Shown here one piece after another: positions 8,412 through 16,581 of a stretch of DNA of 52,422 nt. The translations under genes were made by a program, and so were the position numbers. Position 1 is the first letter of the stretch, and the number at the start of each line of letters is the position of its first letter. The notes beneath the pieces were generated by a model, which did no database searches, was not told the origin of the DNA, and saw nothing but the letters and a program-made list of their open reading frames with translations. Location: the NCBI GenBank assembly GCA_021793315.1, contig JAJYSZ010000001.1, positions 1-52,422 on the forward strand, given 5' to 3'. The stretch is from Bacillota bacterium (GTDB taxonomy: Bacteria; Bacillota; Sulfobacillia; JAJZYS01; JAJYTV01).

Positions 8412-8440
8412 GCTCCAACCCTCCTGCCAAATGCTATGAT
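8412..8440 (+). promoter_or_regulatory. Possible -10 element for the transporter gene
   Basis: TATGAT at 8435-8440, about 30 bases before the TTG start. The -35 region is poor, so this is tentative. Confidence 0.35.
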
Positions 8441-8470
8441 GCCTAGGGCCCGCCTCGAGGGGGATGCCCT

Positions 8471-9352
8471 TTGCGCATCATTGGGTTTGCGCTTGCCTTG
8501 CTCGCTGCCCTGGCCTTCGGCCTTTACATGGTGCCACGTCGTTTCTCGCACTCATCGTCCTGGGACTTCTCGACCTACATGGGCATCGGCATCGCGGTCA
8601 CGCTGGCCGTTCCGCTTCTGGCTGGCCCGGGACCATTCGTCCTGCGGGGGTTCCTGCTCGCCCTCCTCAGCGGCCTCGTCTTTGCCCTTGCGACCCACCT
8701 CTTCGTCCTCGCGGTGGATCGGCTGGGCCTGACGCGCGCAACGCCGGTCAAGAACCTGGCGGGCGTCTTCGGCACCCTCTTCGGCCTCACGATCCTGGCC
8801 GAATACCGGTCCGCGGGTCTCGGCGTCGTCCTGCAGCTGGTGGCCGGCAGCGTGATGATCGCCGTCGGCGCGTACCTCATCGGCGGCGTCGGCGCCCTCA
8901 CGAAGTCGCCTGGCGGCGCGAGCGCGCGTGGCCAGACGAGCGGCTTCGTGCTGGCCTTCCTGTCCGCGGCGTGCTTCGGTTTCTACCTCGTGCCCTTGCG
9001 CCTCTCGCTGCCGCTCGGTTCAGGTCTCGGCTACCTTGGCATGGGCATCGGCACCCTCGCGGGTCTTCTGGCACCCCGCCTGTTCGTCGGGCGGATCGGC
9101 TGGTCGGCGCGCGACAGCTCGCTCGGCCTGCTCGCGGGCGTCCTGCTGGCCCTGGGCGTTCTCTTCGGCACACCGGCCACGCGCCTTATCGGTCTGTCGG
9201 TGGCCTGGCCGTTGACGCAGCTCAATACCTTTGTCGCCTTGGCGGCAGGTCTCTACTGGCTCCACGAGTTCGACGCGCGTCGCGAACGGGGACGCCTCTT
9301 TGCGGCCACCCTGCTCACCGTCGTGGGAATCGGGCTTCTCGCTCTGCTTTGA
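8471..9352 (+). CDS. DMT-superfamily transporter (EamA or sugar-uptake GRP-like)
   Basis: A 293-residue integral membrane protein with about ten hydrophobic segments in two halves, the layout of drug/metabolite-type exporters and GRP glucose-uptake proteins. The halves begin with similar text (FALALLAALAFGLYMVPRR and FVLAFLSAACFGFYLVPLR), showing the internal duplication. The motif FGLYMVP/FGFYLVP and the ...TRATPVKNL segment are closer to the GRP side, but the substrate is not readable. The TTG start follows a GAGGGGGA box. It is divergent from the PLP enzyme gene. Confidence 0.75.
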   Translation: MRIIGFALALLAALAFGLYMVPRRFSHSSSWDFSTYMGIGIAVTLAVPLLAGPGPFVLRGFLLALLSGLVFALATHLFVLAVDRLGLTRATPVKNLAGVFGTLFGLTILAEYRSAGLGVVLQLVAGSVMIAVGAYLIGGVGALTKSPGGASARGQTSGFVLAFLSAACFGFYLVPLRLSLPLGSGLGYLGMGIGTLAGLLAPRLFVGRIGWSARDSSLGLLAGVLLALGVLFGTPATRLIGLSVAWPLTQLNTFVALAAGLYWLHEFDARRERGRLFAATLLTVVGIGLLALL

Positions 9353-9472
9353 CCGCGCCTTGAACCATCTAGCATGCCCCTCGCTTCGCCTTGCGATGCG
9401 TTATGATGGTGCCATCGCATCTGCTCTCCGGCACCCGAGCCGCCGAAGCAGCACAGGAGGGATCACCGCGCG

Positions 9473-10825
9473 ATGAGTGTGGAGCTTGATCAGCGGGCTG
9501 CCATCACGCCCGAGCTTCTCGCCGCCTGCAGGGACCGCTTTGCCCAGCATCCTGGACAGCGCACGCTGGCGAACGCGGTGCGCAAGAACGGCATCGCCGC
9601 CGTCGCACTCAACCAGGACCGGGTCTGGTCCATGCAGCATACGTTTTCGCACATGGTCAAGGGCGGTCCGATCACCAACCAGAAGCAGAGCGGGCGCTGC
9701 TGGATGTTTGCGGGTCTCAACACCCTGCGCATCCCCGTGATGCAGAAGCTTGGCCTCGAGGAGTTCGAGCTGAGCCAGGCATACCAGATGTTCTGGGACA
9801 AGTTCGAGAAGGCCAACTACTTCCTCGAGAGCATCCTCGAGACGCTCGCGGAGCCTTTGGACGGACGCCTCGTGGCATGGCTCCTATCCGCCCCCCTGAA
9901 CGACGGTGGGCAGTGGGACATGTTCGTGAACCTTGTCGAGAAGTACGGCGTCGTACCGAAGTGGATCATGCCCGAGTCGTTCCACTCGAGCCAGTCCCGC
10001 GGCATGAACAGCCTTTTGACCGCCAAGTTGCGCGAGGACGCGGCGCGCCTGCGGGGTCTCTACACTGGCGGCGCCGGGCGCGACGCCCTGCGTCAGGAGA
10101 AGGAGCGCATGCTCTCCGAGTTCTACGTTGCCTTGGTGACGTTCCTCGGCGAGCCACCGGAGCGCTTCGACTTCGAGTACCGCGACAAGGACCAGGAGTT
10201 CCATCGCGAGCAGGGTCTGACGCCACTCGAGTTCTTCCGCCGCCACGTCGGCATGGACCTCAGGGAATACGTCAGCGTGATCAACGCGCCGACGGCCGAC
10301 AAGCCGTACGGGCGCACCTTCACCGTCAAGTACCTCGGCAACGTCAAGGGCGGGCGCAACGTGCTCTACCTGAACGTCGAGCCCGAGGTCCTGCGGCAGG
10401 CTGCCAGGGCGCAGCTGGTGGACGGCGAGGCAGTCTGGTTCGGCTGCGACGTCGGCAAGATGCAGGACCGCGAAGGCGGCATGATGGCGGCGGACCTCTA
10501 CGACTACCGCTCGGTCGTCGGCATGCCGCTCGAGATGACGAAGGCCGAGCGCCTCGACTACGGCGAGAGCCTGATGACCCACGCCATGGTCTTCACCGGT
10601 GTCAATATCGTCGACGGCAAGCCCAACCGCTGGCGCGTCGAGAACAGTTGGGGCACCGAGAACGGTCAGAAGGGCTACTTCGTCATGGACGACGACTGGT
10701 TCGACGCCTACATGTACCAGGTCGTCGTGCGCCGCAGCTACCTGCCGTCCGAGCTGCAGGCGGCGCTCTCGCAGACCCCGATCGAGCTGCAGCCCTGGGA
10801 CCCGATGGGATCCCTGGCCATCTGA
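9473..10825 (+). CDS. pepC: Aminopeptidase C / bleomycin hydrolase family cysteine peptidase
   Basis: A 450-residue papain-fold (C1B) peptidase, expected to trim N-terminal residues from peptides in the cytoplasm as a homohexamer. The catalytic Cys is in KQSGRCWMFAGLNTLR (about residue 75), the His in LMTHAMVFTGVN and the Asn in RVENSWGTENG near the C-terminus, in canonical order. Length and the C-terminal extension match the family. The ATG at 9473 has a CAGGAGGGA box about ten bases upstream. A weak TATGAT -10 lies at 9402-9407. A strong hairpin follows the stop. Confidence 0.92.
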   Translation: MSVELDQRAAITPELLAACRDRFAQHPGQRTLANAVRKNGIAAVALNQDRVWSMQHTFSHMVKGGPITNQKQSGRCWMFAGLNTLRIPVMQKLGLEEFELSQAYQMFWDKFEKANYFLESILETLAEPLDGRLVAWLLSAPLNDGGQWDMFVNLVEKYGVVPKWIMPESFHSSQSRGMNSLLTAKLREDAARLRGLYTGGAGRDALRQEKERMLSEFYVALVTFLGEPPERFDFEYRDKDQEFHREQGLTPLEFFRRHVGMDLREYVSVINAPTADKPYGRTFTVKYLGNVKGGRNVLYLNVEPEVLRQAARAQLVDGEAVWFGCDVGKMQDREGGMMAADLYDYRSVVGMPLEMTKAERLDYGESLMTHAMVFTGVNIVDGKPNRWRVENSWGTENGQKGYFVMDDDWFDAYMYQVVVRRSYLPSELQAALSQTPIELQPWDPMGSLAI

Positions 10826-10839
10826 TCGAAAGCGCAAGG

Positions 10840-10869
10840 CGGGCCCGCTCCGCATCTGGAGCGGGCCCG
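10840..10869 (+). terminator. Hairpin after pepC
   Basis: Perfect 12-bp stem CGGGCCCGCTCC / GGAGCGGGCCCG with a 6-base loop and no T tract. It lies 32 bases before the AIM24-type gene and may terminate, attenuate or stabilise the transcript. Confidence 0.55.
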
Positions 10870-10901
10870 TGGTGCCGATAACTCTGGAGGGAGGACGTGA
10901 C

Positions 10902-11579
10902 GTGCGCCACCAGTTGACGGGAACCACCTTGCAGGTGCTCGAGATCATGCTTCAGGGCGGCGAGAAGATTGTCGCCGAGTCAGGGCGGCTTTCCTGGATG
11001 CAGCAGATGCAGATGCAGACCCGCGCCACCGGCGGCATGTTCGGCGCACTGCGCCGTATGGCCGGCGGCGGCACCCTTTTCCTCACGGAGTTCACGCCGG
11101 CCGGCAAGGAAGGCATGGTCGCCTTCGCGGCCCGGGCTCCGGGGCAGATCCTGGAGCTCGACATCGGCGGCCAGGACTACTTCGTGCATGAGCACGGTTT
11201 CCTCTGCGCCACGGAGGGCATCGAACTGTCGGTGGGCTTCCAGCGTTCGCTCGGCGCCGGCGTGTTCGGCGGCACCGGGTTCGTACTGCAGCGGCTGTCC
11301 GGCGACGCCAAGGCCTTCATCGACCTGTCGGGAGAGATCGTCAAGCGGGACCTCGCCGACGGCGAGGAAATCCTGGTCCAGCCCGGCCACGTCGGCATGT
11401 TCGAAGGACGCGTCGCCTTCGACATCACGACGCTGCCAGGCGTGCGCAACCTGCTCTTTGGAGGCGACGGCTTCTTCCTCGCGCGGCTGCGCGGGCCAGG
11501 CAGCGTGTGGCTGCAGTCGATGCCGCTCCCCCTCCTCGCGCACACCATCGCGCCCTATCTGTCACAGCCGGGCAGGTGA
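10902..11579 (+). CDS. AIM24-family protein (TIGR00266-like)
   Basis: A 225-residue protein of the AIM24 family, a beta-rich fold of unclear function related to tryptophan-RNA-attenuator-like sheets. Family wording includes IMLQGGEKIVAESGRLSWM near the start, GGGTLFLTEF, a glycine-rich centre (GAGVFGGTGFVLQRLSG) and RNLLFGGDGFFLARLRGPG at the C-terminus. No signal peptide or membrane segment is seen. The GTG at 10902 follows GGAGGGAGG at seven bases. The function is unknown in bacteria generally; neighbours give no clue. Confidence 0.8.
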   Translation: MRHQLTGTTLQVLEIMLQGGEKIVAESGRLSWMQQMQMQTRATGGMFGALRRMAGGGTLFLTEFTPAGKEGMVAFAARAPGQILELDIGGQDYFVHEHGFLCATEGIELSVGFQRSLGAGVFGGTGFVLQRLSGDAKAFIDLSGEIVKRDLADGEEILVQPGHVGMFEGRVAFDITTLPGVRNLLFGGDGFFLARLRGPGSVWLQSMPLPLLAHTIAPYLSQPGR

Positions 11580-11583
11580 ACGG

Positions 11584-11876
11584 CTGATCAGTATCCGCAG
11601 ACTTTCGGTCGAGGACTGGCCAATCTGCCGTGAGCTGCGCCTCGCCGCCCTGGGCGAGGCGCAGCTCACGGCTTTGACTCGAAGTAGGCCGACTGGCAGG
11701 GGGACGGCGACCGCGAACAGCGCCGGCGCGACCGATTGGCTTCGGTCGGCCTCCACGTCGTCGCGGGCGGATCCCGACGGCGCTGCGGCACGCATGGTCT
11801 GCGGCGCGTACTCGGGGGAGGATGTGGAGCTCACCTGGTAGTGCGTCTCGGCGTGACAACGAAGCCGTAGAGCGCA
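11584..11876 (+). pseudogene. Decayed GNAT acetyltransferase gene
   Basis: Immediately after the AIM24 gene one frame reads ISIRRLSVEDWPICRELRLA, the typical first strand and helix of a GNAT protein. The resemblance stops at the hairpin at 11627-11672. Further down, pieces in two frames (VELT at about 11825 and DNEAVERR at about 11850) look like the C-terminal VEL-V---NEAA-R signature. No start codon and no continuous frame exist. The N-terminal match is good; the C-terminal one is weaker. Confidence 0.45.
11627..11672. repeat. Perfect 20-bp inverted repeat with 6-base loop
   Basis: Arms 11627-11646 and 11653-11672 are exact reverse complements around GCCCTG. The left arm is part of the GNAT-like reading frame (RELRLA). 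TTTGACT follows, so it could terminate the AIM24 transcript. Confidence 0.75.
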
Positions 11877-11958
11877 GGACGATCCGCGCGTCGCACGACA
11901 CGCGGTCTTGAACCGTTTGCGCCGGCGCGCGCACCTGGTGCCGCCGTGCAGCCGCCCG

Positions 11959-11988
11959 TTGCGGTCTAAAGCCCCCATGCGCTATGCT
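11959..11988 (+). promoter_or_regulatory. Promoter of the tRNA cluster
   Basis: TTGCGG at 11959-11964, an 18-base spacer and TATGCT at 11983-11988 lie just upstream of tRNA-Pro. Confidence 0.5.
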
Positions 11989-12001
11989 TAACGGCGCGCA
12001 A

Positions 12002-12076
<75 letters not shown>

Positions 12077-12081
12077 GTTTT

Positions 12082-12155
12082 GCGGGTGTAGCTCAATGGT
12101 AGAGCGGAAGCCTTCCAAGCTTCACACGTGGGTTCGATTCCCATCACCCGCTCCA
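12082..12155 (+). tRNA. tRNA-Gly (TCC)
   Basis: Acceptor GCGGGTG/CACCCGC, anticodon stem GAAGC/GCTTC with loop CTTCCAA, T-loop TTCGATT, encoded CCA. Five bases after tRNA-Pro, probably co-transcribed. Confidence 0.95.
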
Positions 12156-12162
12156 ATTTGAA

Positions 12163-12238
12163 GCCCCAGTAGCTCAGCGGTCAGAGCATCCGGCTTCTAC
12201 CCGGAGTGCCGGGGGTTCGAATCCTCCCTGGGGCGCCA
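12163..12238 (+). tRNA. tRNA-Arg (TCT)
   Basis: Acceptor GCCCCAG/CTGGGGC, anticodon stem TCCGG/CCGGA with loop CTTCTAC, T-loop TTCGAAT, encoded CCA. It is the last tRNA, 25 bases before the first palindromic element copy. Its 3' end is not duplicated further on in the window. Confidence 0.95.
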
Positions 12239-12717
12239 TTTGTTTCGGAAATGCACGGTTAGTTGTACCTGGAAGCATAAGTCGTACCGTTTGGCCAGGA
12301 TATGCTTTGAGCGTGTCCTGGCCACTTTATGCGAGGTTGACTCAAATGCTGTTGAAATTCTGAGTGATTGATGCCAATGCGATACATTTGGACTCGAAAA
12401 GCAACCAGTTTCACCCTGTTGTCCTCCTCGGACCCACTAGACACCTCACGGCATGCTTGGACTTGTCTCGACCACTTCCTGCCATTCGGAAGCACACGCT
12501 ATGATCCTCGGGGGCGCAGTTCTGTCTGCGTTGAAGAATGTGCGCGCGGCCCTTGCCGGCGTTAGTCCGGTCTTCGCCCCACACGCGCCCGACAAATCTT
12601 CTGCTCAGGTCGACCGGCCATTCGGCGGCCGCTGAGAGGCGGTTGCAGAACATGGAAATGGCAGGAAGTCCGGTGCGCCAGGGTGAACGAGGGACTGTGC
12701 TTAAGAACTGGGCTGCG
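12239..12717. other. Gene-free interval holding palindromic element copy 1
   Basis: Less GC-rich than the surroundings by eye. It contains the element at 12264-12332, a possible TATGAT -10 near 12498, and no protein frame that I recognise. Confidence 0.5.
12264..12332 (+). repeat. Nested palindromic element, copy 1
   Basis: This 69-base segment recurs at 15038-15105 in the same orientation with three differences (one indel and two substitutions). Its core is TGGCCAGGA, 15 bases, TCCTGGCCA. An outer arm AAGCATAA pairs with TTATGC only over six bases here. It looks like a small mobile or REP/MITE-type element; no transposase is nearby. Confidence 0.8.
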
Positions 12718-14658
12718 ATGGTGATCCGAAGGATCATACCCGTCCCTCTCGCGGCAGCGCTACTTCTGAGCGGTTGTGCGGCGCCGCGAGCAAGGCGTAC
12801 GGCGACGTTTGGGGTACGAATCGGGCAGAATGCGGTCGTCCACGACGTGCCGCGTCCAGACTGGATCGAGGGCATGCAGTTCATCTCGAATCGGACCGGG
12901 TTCGTCGCAGAGCAAACGATGCCGTGGAGCGTCCTCTCCGGTGCACCATCGCCGACGCCCGGCGGCACGCTGAAGGTGACCCAAGACGGTGCCGGAACCT
13001 GGCAGCATTACCCTCTACCGCCCATCGTCGTGACCGGCATTGACTTCCTGACCGCCTCGCACGGCTTCGCCTACGGCAAGGCGGCTGGCCGCGCGGCGCT
13101 CTACCAGACGGAAGACGGAGGGCGCGTCTGGGCGCCCCTGATCAGCAGACCCCTGAACCCGTCTAAGTCGTACCAAGAGACGCTGGACGATATGCACTTC
13201 TGGAGCAGCCAGGGCGGCGATCTCCTCTTGGATGGTCACCTCTACCTCACGTCGGACGGCGGTCAGGCGTGGCGAGCGGCATCGCTGCCAACGGGCGCCG
13301 AAGACACCGTGTTCGTCGACCACGGACAGGGCTTCGCCATCACCGCGACGACGATCTACGAGACAAACGACGGCGCGCACTCCTGGCAGGCGGTCTACGA
13401 ACTGCCAAGCAATCTCATCCAATCCGCCCCGGCTCTCACGTCTCCGGTACCGCCGTTTGGCTTGAATGCCACTGCTGGCGTCCCGGTGAATCTTCTGGCC
13501 GTCTCCCAGGGAACGGTCGAGGCGCTGTTCGCGGAAGGACCCTGCGGTCCATACTCTCACTGTGCTAGCTACCTCGTACGAGAAACTGCGGGACATTTCG
13601 CCGCGCCCGCACAGGCAACGGCTTTGTGGCCTCTTACAGCGTCGCAAGTCCTGCTCCTGCATGGCCTCCTGGCGGCAGGCGTCCCGTTGCCTGCAAACGG
13701 TCGCATGACCATTCCAGGGGGAACGACCGCCGTCTCCTCCCCATTTCCAGGGTCGATCTGGGTTACGTCCGGCGGTGGCTGGAACGGGAGTTCCGTTTAT
13801 TACAGCAGAGATGGTGGACTTCACTGGACAGAGGCGAGTCCGCGGCGTCCCAATCTCGGCATCCAGTTCGCAACAGTGCGCGACGGGTATGGGTTCGAAG
13901 CGGGGGCCAGTGGGCTCAAGTTCCTTGCCACCAGCGACGGTGGGCTGCACTGGAAGGTGCGTTCGGCGCTGCCAGGGCAGTTACAGATCGACGGATTCGG
14001 TTTCGGCCCCAAGGGCACAGGTTACCTTTTCGCGAGTGCATCGGGGTCGACGCCCTCTGGCGAGGTCCTGCGGACCGCGGACGGCGGGCGCACTTGGACG
14101 GTCGTCTTCCGAAGCCCGCAAGCCGCGGCGTGGCAGCGTGGCCTCGACGTCAGCGTAATCTCACGCGACGTAGTGGTCGCGAGCGACGAGAAGGCCGTGA
14201 TCGCGTCCCGCGATGGCGGCAAGACATGGCGACAGACCGCTTCCTTGCCCGGATATTCGTCAACGACATACTTCTCGAACAGCAATGACGGCTGGGCGGC
14301 CGCGGGCGGGGAACTCTACAGGACACAAGATGGCGGCCGTCACTGGCGGAGCATGGGGAACCTGAACCCAGACAACCGACAACCCCCACCGGAGGTGATC
14401 AGCTTCGCATTCCCCGGATCGCAAAGCGTCTGGATGGGCGTCGCCTCAGGAAACCTGGCCCTCCTGCGCTCGCAGGATGGCGGCACCCGCTGGACGGAGC
14501 GCAGCTTCCCAGACACCTATGTCTTCGGCAGTTACCTCGCCGATGCGCAGCGCGAGCTCTCCGTCGCCTCGCCGAGCGTTGCATACCTCGACAACTTCTC
14601 CGGGGTCTACCGCACGACGGACGGCGGGAAGACTTGGAACAGGCTGACCATCCGTTGA
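12718..14658 (+). CDS. Ycf48/BNR-type beta-propeller lipoprotein
   Basis: About 646 residues, predicted to be exported and lipid-anchored. The N-terminus VIRRIIPVPLAAALLLSGC is a lipoprotein signal with a lipobox ending in Cys. The rest carries about eleven Asp-box motifs of the form (T/S)-x-DGG-x-x-W (for example TEDGGRVW, TSDGGLHW, TADGGRTW, TTDGGKTW at the very end). Such motifs mark the hairpins of Ycf48-like and sialidase-type propellers. No sialidase catalytic set is evident. The start is unclear: ATG 12718 gives a natural signal peptide, GTG 12697 is in frame, and neither has a good ribosome site. The gene lies between two copies of a palindromic element, suggesting acquired DNA. Confidence 0.75.
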   Translation: MVIRRIIPVPLAAALLLSGCAAPRARRTATFGVRIGQNAVVHDVPRPDWIEGMQFISNRTGFVAEQTMPWSVLSGAPSPTPGGTLKVTQDGAGTWQHYPLPPIVVTGIDFLTASHGFAYGKAAGRAALYQTEDGGRVWAPLISRPLNPSKSYQETLDDMHFWSSQGGDLLLDGHLYLTSDGGQAWRAASLPTGAEDTVFVDHGQGFAITATTIYETNDGAHSWQAVYELPSNLIQSAPALTSPVPPFGLNATAGVPVNLLAVSQGTVEALFAEGPCGPYSHCASYLVRETAGHFAAPAQATALWPLTASQVLLLHGLLAAGVPLPANGRMTIPGGTTAVSSPFPGSIWVTSGGGWNGSSVYYSRDGGLHWTEASPRRPNLGIQFATVRDGYGFEAGASGLKFLATSDGGLHWKVRSALPGQLQIDGFGFGPKGTGYLFASASGSTPSGEVLRTADGGRTWTVVFRSPQAAAWQRGLDVSVISRDVVVASDEKAVIASRDGGKTWRQTASLPGYSSTTYFSNSNDGWAAAGGELYRTQDGGRHWRSMGNLNPDNRQPPPEVISFAFPGSQSVWMGVASGNLALLRSQDGGTRWTERSFPDTYVFGSYLADAQRELSVASPSVAYLDNFSGVYRTTDGGKTWNRLTIR

Positions 14659-15037
14659 CGGAAACCCGTTGTACGGTCTCGGGCGAAGCTGAACCTGCAG
14701 AACTTGCCAGCCGTCTGCGGTACTCCGGACGGGTCGCAACCGGGTAGCGAAGGGGATGGAATACGTTGGCACCCTCCACAGTTTCGTTGGGTACTCCCGG
14801 AGTCGATCGCTCCGACCGTCGCCGCGAGCATAATTGGGTTGACCACCTCATCGTCCCCGCGGCAGCTTGACGACGGTACTACACTCTGGGACAAGTTATA
14901 GGACGGCGACTGCATTTTTGGCCTGCATTAGGGTTTATCACGATGGAGCAGAGCCCATCGCACCCCATGATCCGATGGGTAACCGGAAAAGAATATCGGT
15001 TACGCAACTGGACTCGTTTCCGTTGAAGGCACATTTG

Positions 15038-15105
15038 TGTACCTGCAAGCATAAGTCGTACGTTTGGCCAGGATATGCTTGGAGCGTGTCCTGGCCACTT
15101 TATGC
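15038..15105 (+). repeat. Nested palindromic element, copy 2
   Basis: Second copy, 68 bases, same orientation as that at 12264. Inner arms are TGGCCAGGA (15065-15073) and TCCTGGCCA (15089-15097). Outer arms AAGCATAA (15047-15054) and TTATGCTT (15100-15107) pair perfectly, so this copy is the more intact one. Confidence 0.8.
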
Positions 15106-15412
15106 TTTGCAGCATTTGCAAGCTTTGAGGCGACATGACGGACGTGAACATCGCAGTGATTTCCGCCGACAGGAATCCGCAGAAGGGCAACGCAAAGCGA
15201 CAGGCCCGCAAGCACCAAGCCACCAACGCGGGATTCCACATCACAGAACTCTCTGGTGACTACGACCGCTCGCCGTTTCTTCCAGACACCAGTCCGTATA
15301 TGATCTGGATCTTGCAGCGCTGAAAGGGGTACCAACCAGAGGCGGCTCGCGCACAGCCGCAGAACCCACGGGGTTCCTGAGCAGTGTCCACCTCTGCCGA
15401 ATCAAGGACAAC

Positions 15413-15440
15413 GCCGCGAGGCAGCCCGAGGCCTCGCGGC
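15413..15440. terminator. Hairpin downstream of the potassium channel gene
   Basis: A 10-bp perfect stem (15413-15422 with 15431-15440) and an 8-base loop, 42 bases beyond the channel stop codon on the minus strand. No T tract. Confidence 0.45.
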
Positions 15441-15481
15441 GGCACTCGGTGGACTCTCTCACGGCAAATCCGGGAGGTCTC

Positions 15482-16453
15482 TCAGGCGCGGCGCAGGATC
15501 AACAGGCGACTCCCCGCATGCAGCCGCTCTTGATCCAGAGCGAAGCGCACCGATCCCTCCTCGAGCACCCCAAGAACGACCTCCCCGCGCAGGGCGCGTC
15601 GGGATCGCACTTGCTCGATGCCCTGGCCGATCTCCTCGGCAGTCGGTTCCTCCTCCGCGATGCGGTGATCTTCATCGCGCACCAGTTGCCAGAGCAGAGG
15701 GCCAGCGTGGGGCGCCTGCGCGGAGCGGGAGAGCACATGCCCGACCAGGTCATCGCCGGGGAAGCTCGAGAGCAGGCCGAGTTCCGAGAGGGCCATGGCC
15801 GTGTTCCTCCGGGAGGGTACGGCCGTGATCGTGAGCCCGGGCGCCAAGTTGTGCAACGCGAGGGCGGAGATCAGGATGTCACCGTCGTGGTCAAGGCACA
15901 GGAGTGCCGCTGCGGCTCTCGCAAGATCCACGCGGGCCAGGGTATTCTCGTCGGCCGGATCGTCATGGAGAAACTGCAGGTGAGGATGCTCGACGCCGAG
16001 CGCATCTACGTTGGCCACCACCATGACATGCCGATTGCGCCCGAGCAGGTCGTCCACAGCGATCTTTGCGGCCGGCGACCAGCCCAGAACCAACACGTAA
16101 CCGTTCGGCATCGCTCTCGCGCTCATTCCCAGCATCCTTCGCAGGCGTCCTTCCACGAACCCGGACGCGGTGTCGGCCAAGAGAAGCCCCAGGACGGGAA
16201 CGGCCACGATCATCAGCACCATGGCCACCGTGCGCGAGGCGGGATTGGTGGCGGTCACGTCGCCGTACCCCACCGTGGTCACGGTCGTGATGGTCCAGTA
16301 GAGCGCCGTGAGGAAGCTGGTGTGCTGGGACCATTGGAACAGCACAGCGCCCGTGTAGATCATCAGGCCCACGGCGAGCAGCGTGCGCGCTGTCCTGCCG
16401 AAAGAGAACCTGCGGCGCATGCGTGCCACCAACTGGCGAAGTGCCCCGAGCAC
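15482..16453 (-). CDS. Potassium channel protein with TrkA-N-like domain
   Basis: A 323-residue two-helix potassium channel with a cytoplasmic RCK/TrkA-N-type domain. The selectivity filter TTVTTVGYGD lies between helices ARTLLAVGLMIYTGAVLF and VAMVLMIVAVPVLGLLLA. The Rossmann part starts YVLVLGWSPAAKIAVDDLL, where the usual GxGxxG is degenerate, so nucleotide binding may be altered. The C-terminus (about 230-320) is a TrkA-C-like ligand domain. I chose GTG 16453 because GGGGG precedes it; ATG 16504 and an open frame to 16543 are alternatives. Confidence 0.85.
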   Translation of the reverse strand: MLGALRQLVARMRRRFSFGRTARTLLAVGLMIYTGAVLFQWSQHTSFLTALYWTITTVTTVGYGDVTATNPASRTVAMVLMIVAVPVLGLLLADTASGFVEGRLRRMLGMSARAMPNGYVLVLGWSPAAKIAVDDLLGRNRHVMVVANVDALGVEHPHLQFLHDDPADENTLARVDLARAAAALLCLDHDGDILISALALHNLAPGLTITAVPSRRNTAMALSELGLLSSFPGDDLVGHVLSRSAQAPHAGPLLWQLVRDEDHRIAEEEPTAEEIGQGIEQVRSRRALRGEVVLGVLEEGSVRFALDQERLHAGSRLLILRRA

Positions 16454-16581
16454 TCGTCCCCCTTGGCCGCTGGGATCTGCCGTTGCGCGCCCCCCATTCT
16501 GCATTGGAGCCTGAAAGCGGTTTCGCCGTTCGCGCCCTACCACCCTGCGGTCGTCGCAGCCAAGCGCAGCAGGGAAACCGA

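Larger units (their letters stand above)
14659..15481. other. Gene-free interval holding palindromic element copy 2
   Basis: No protein frame here can be supported. A 62-codon frame at 15135-15323 has only a poor ribosome site and no recognised similarity. The interval contains the element at 15038-15105 and the hairpin at 15413-15440. Confidence 0.5.

Noticed and set aside
12163-12238. tRNA-Arg as an integration site for the 12.3-15.1 kb island
   Set aside because: The tRNA 3' end is not repeated at the far side, and no integrase gene is present.
15135-15323. 62-codon plus-strand frame after palindromic element copy 2
   Set aside because: GAGG only four bases from the ATG, no recognised similarity, and it lies in a gene-free stretch with repeats.
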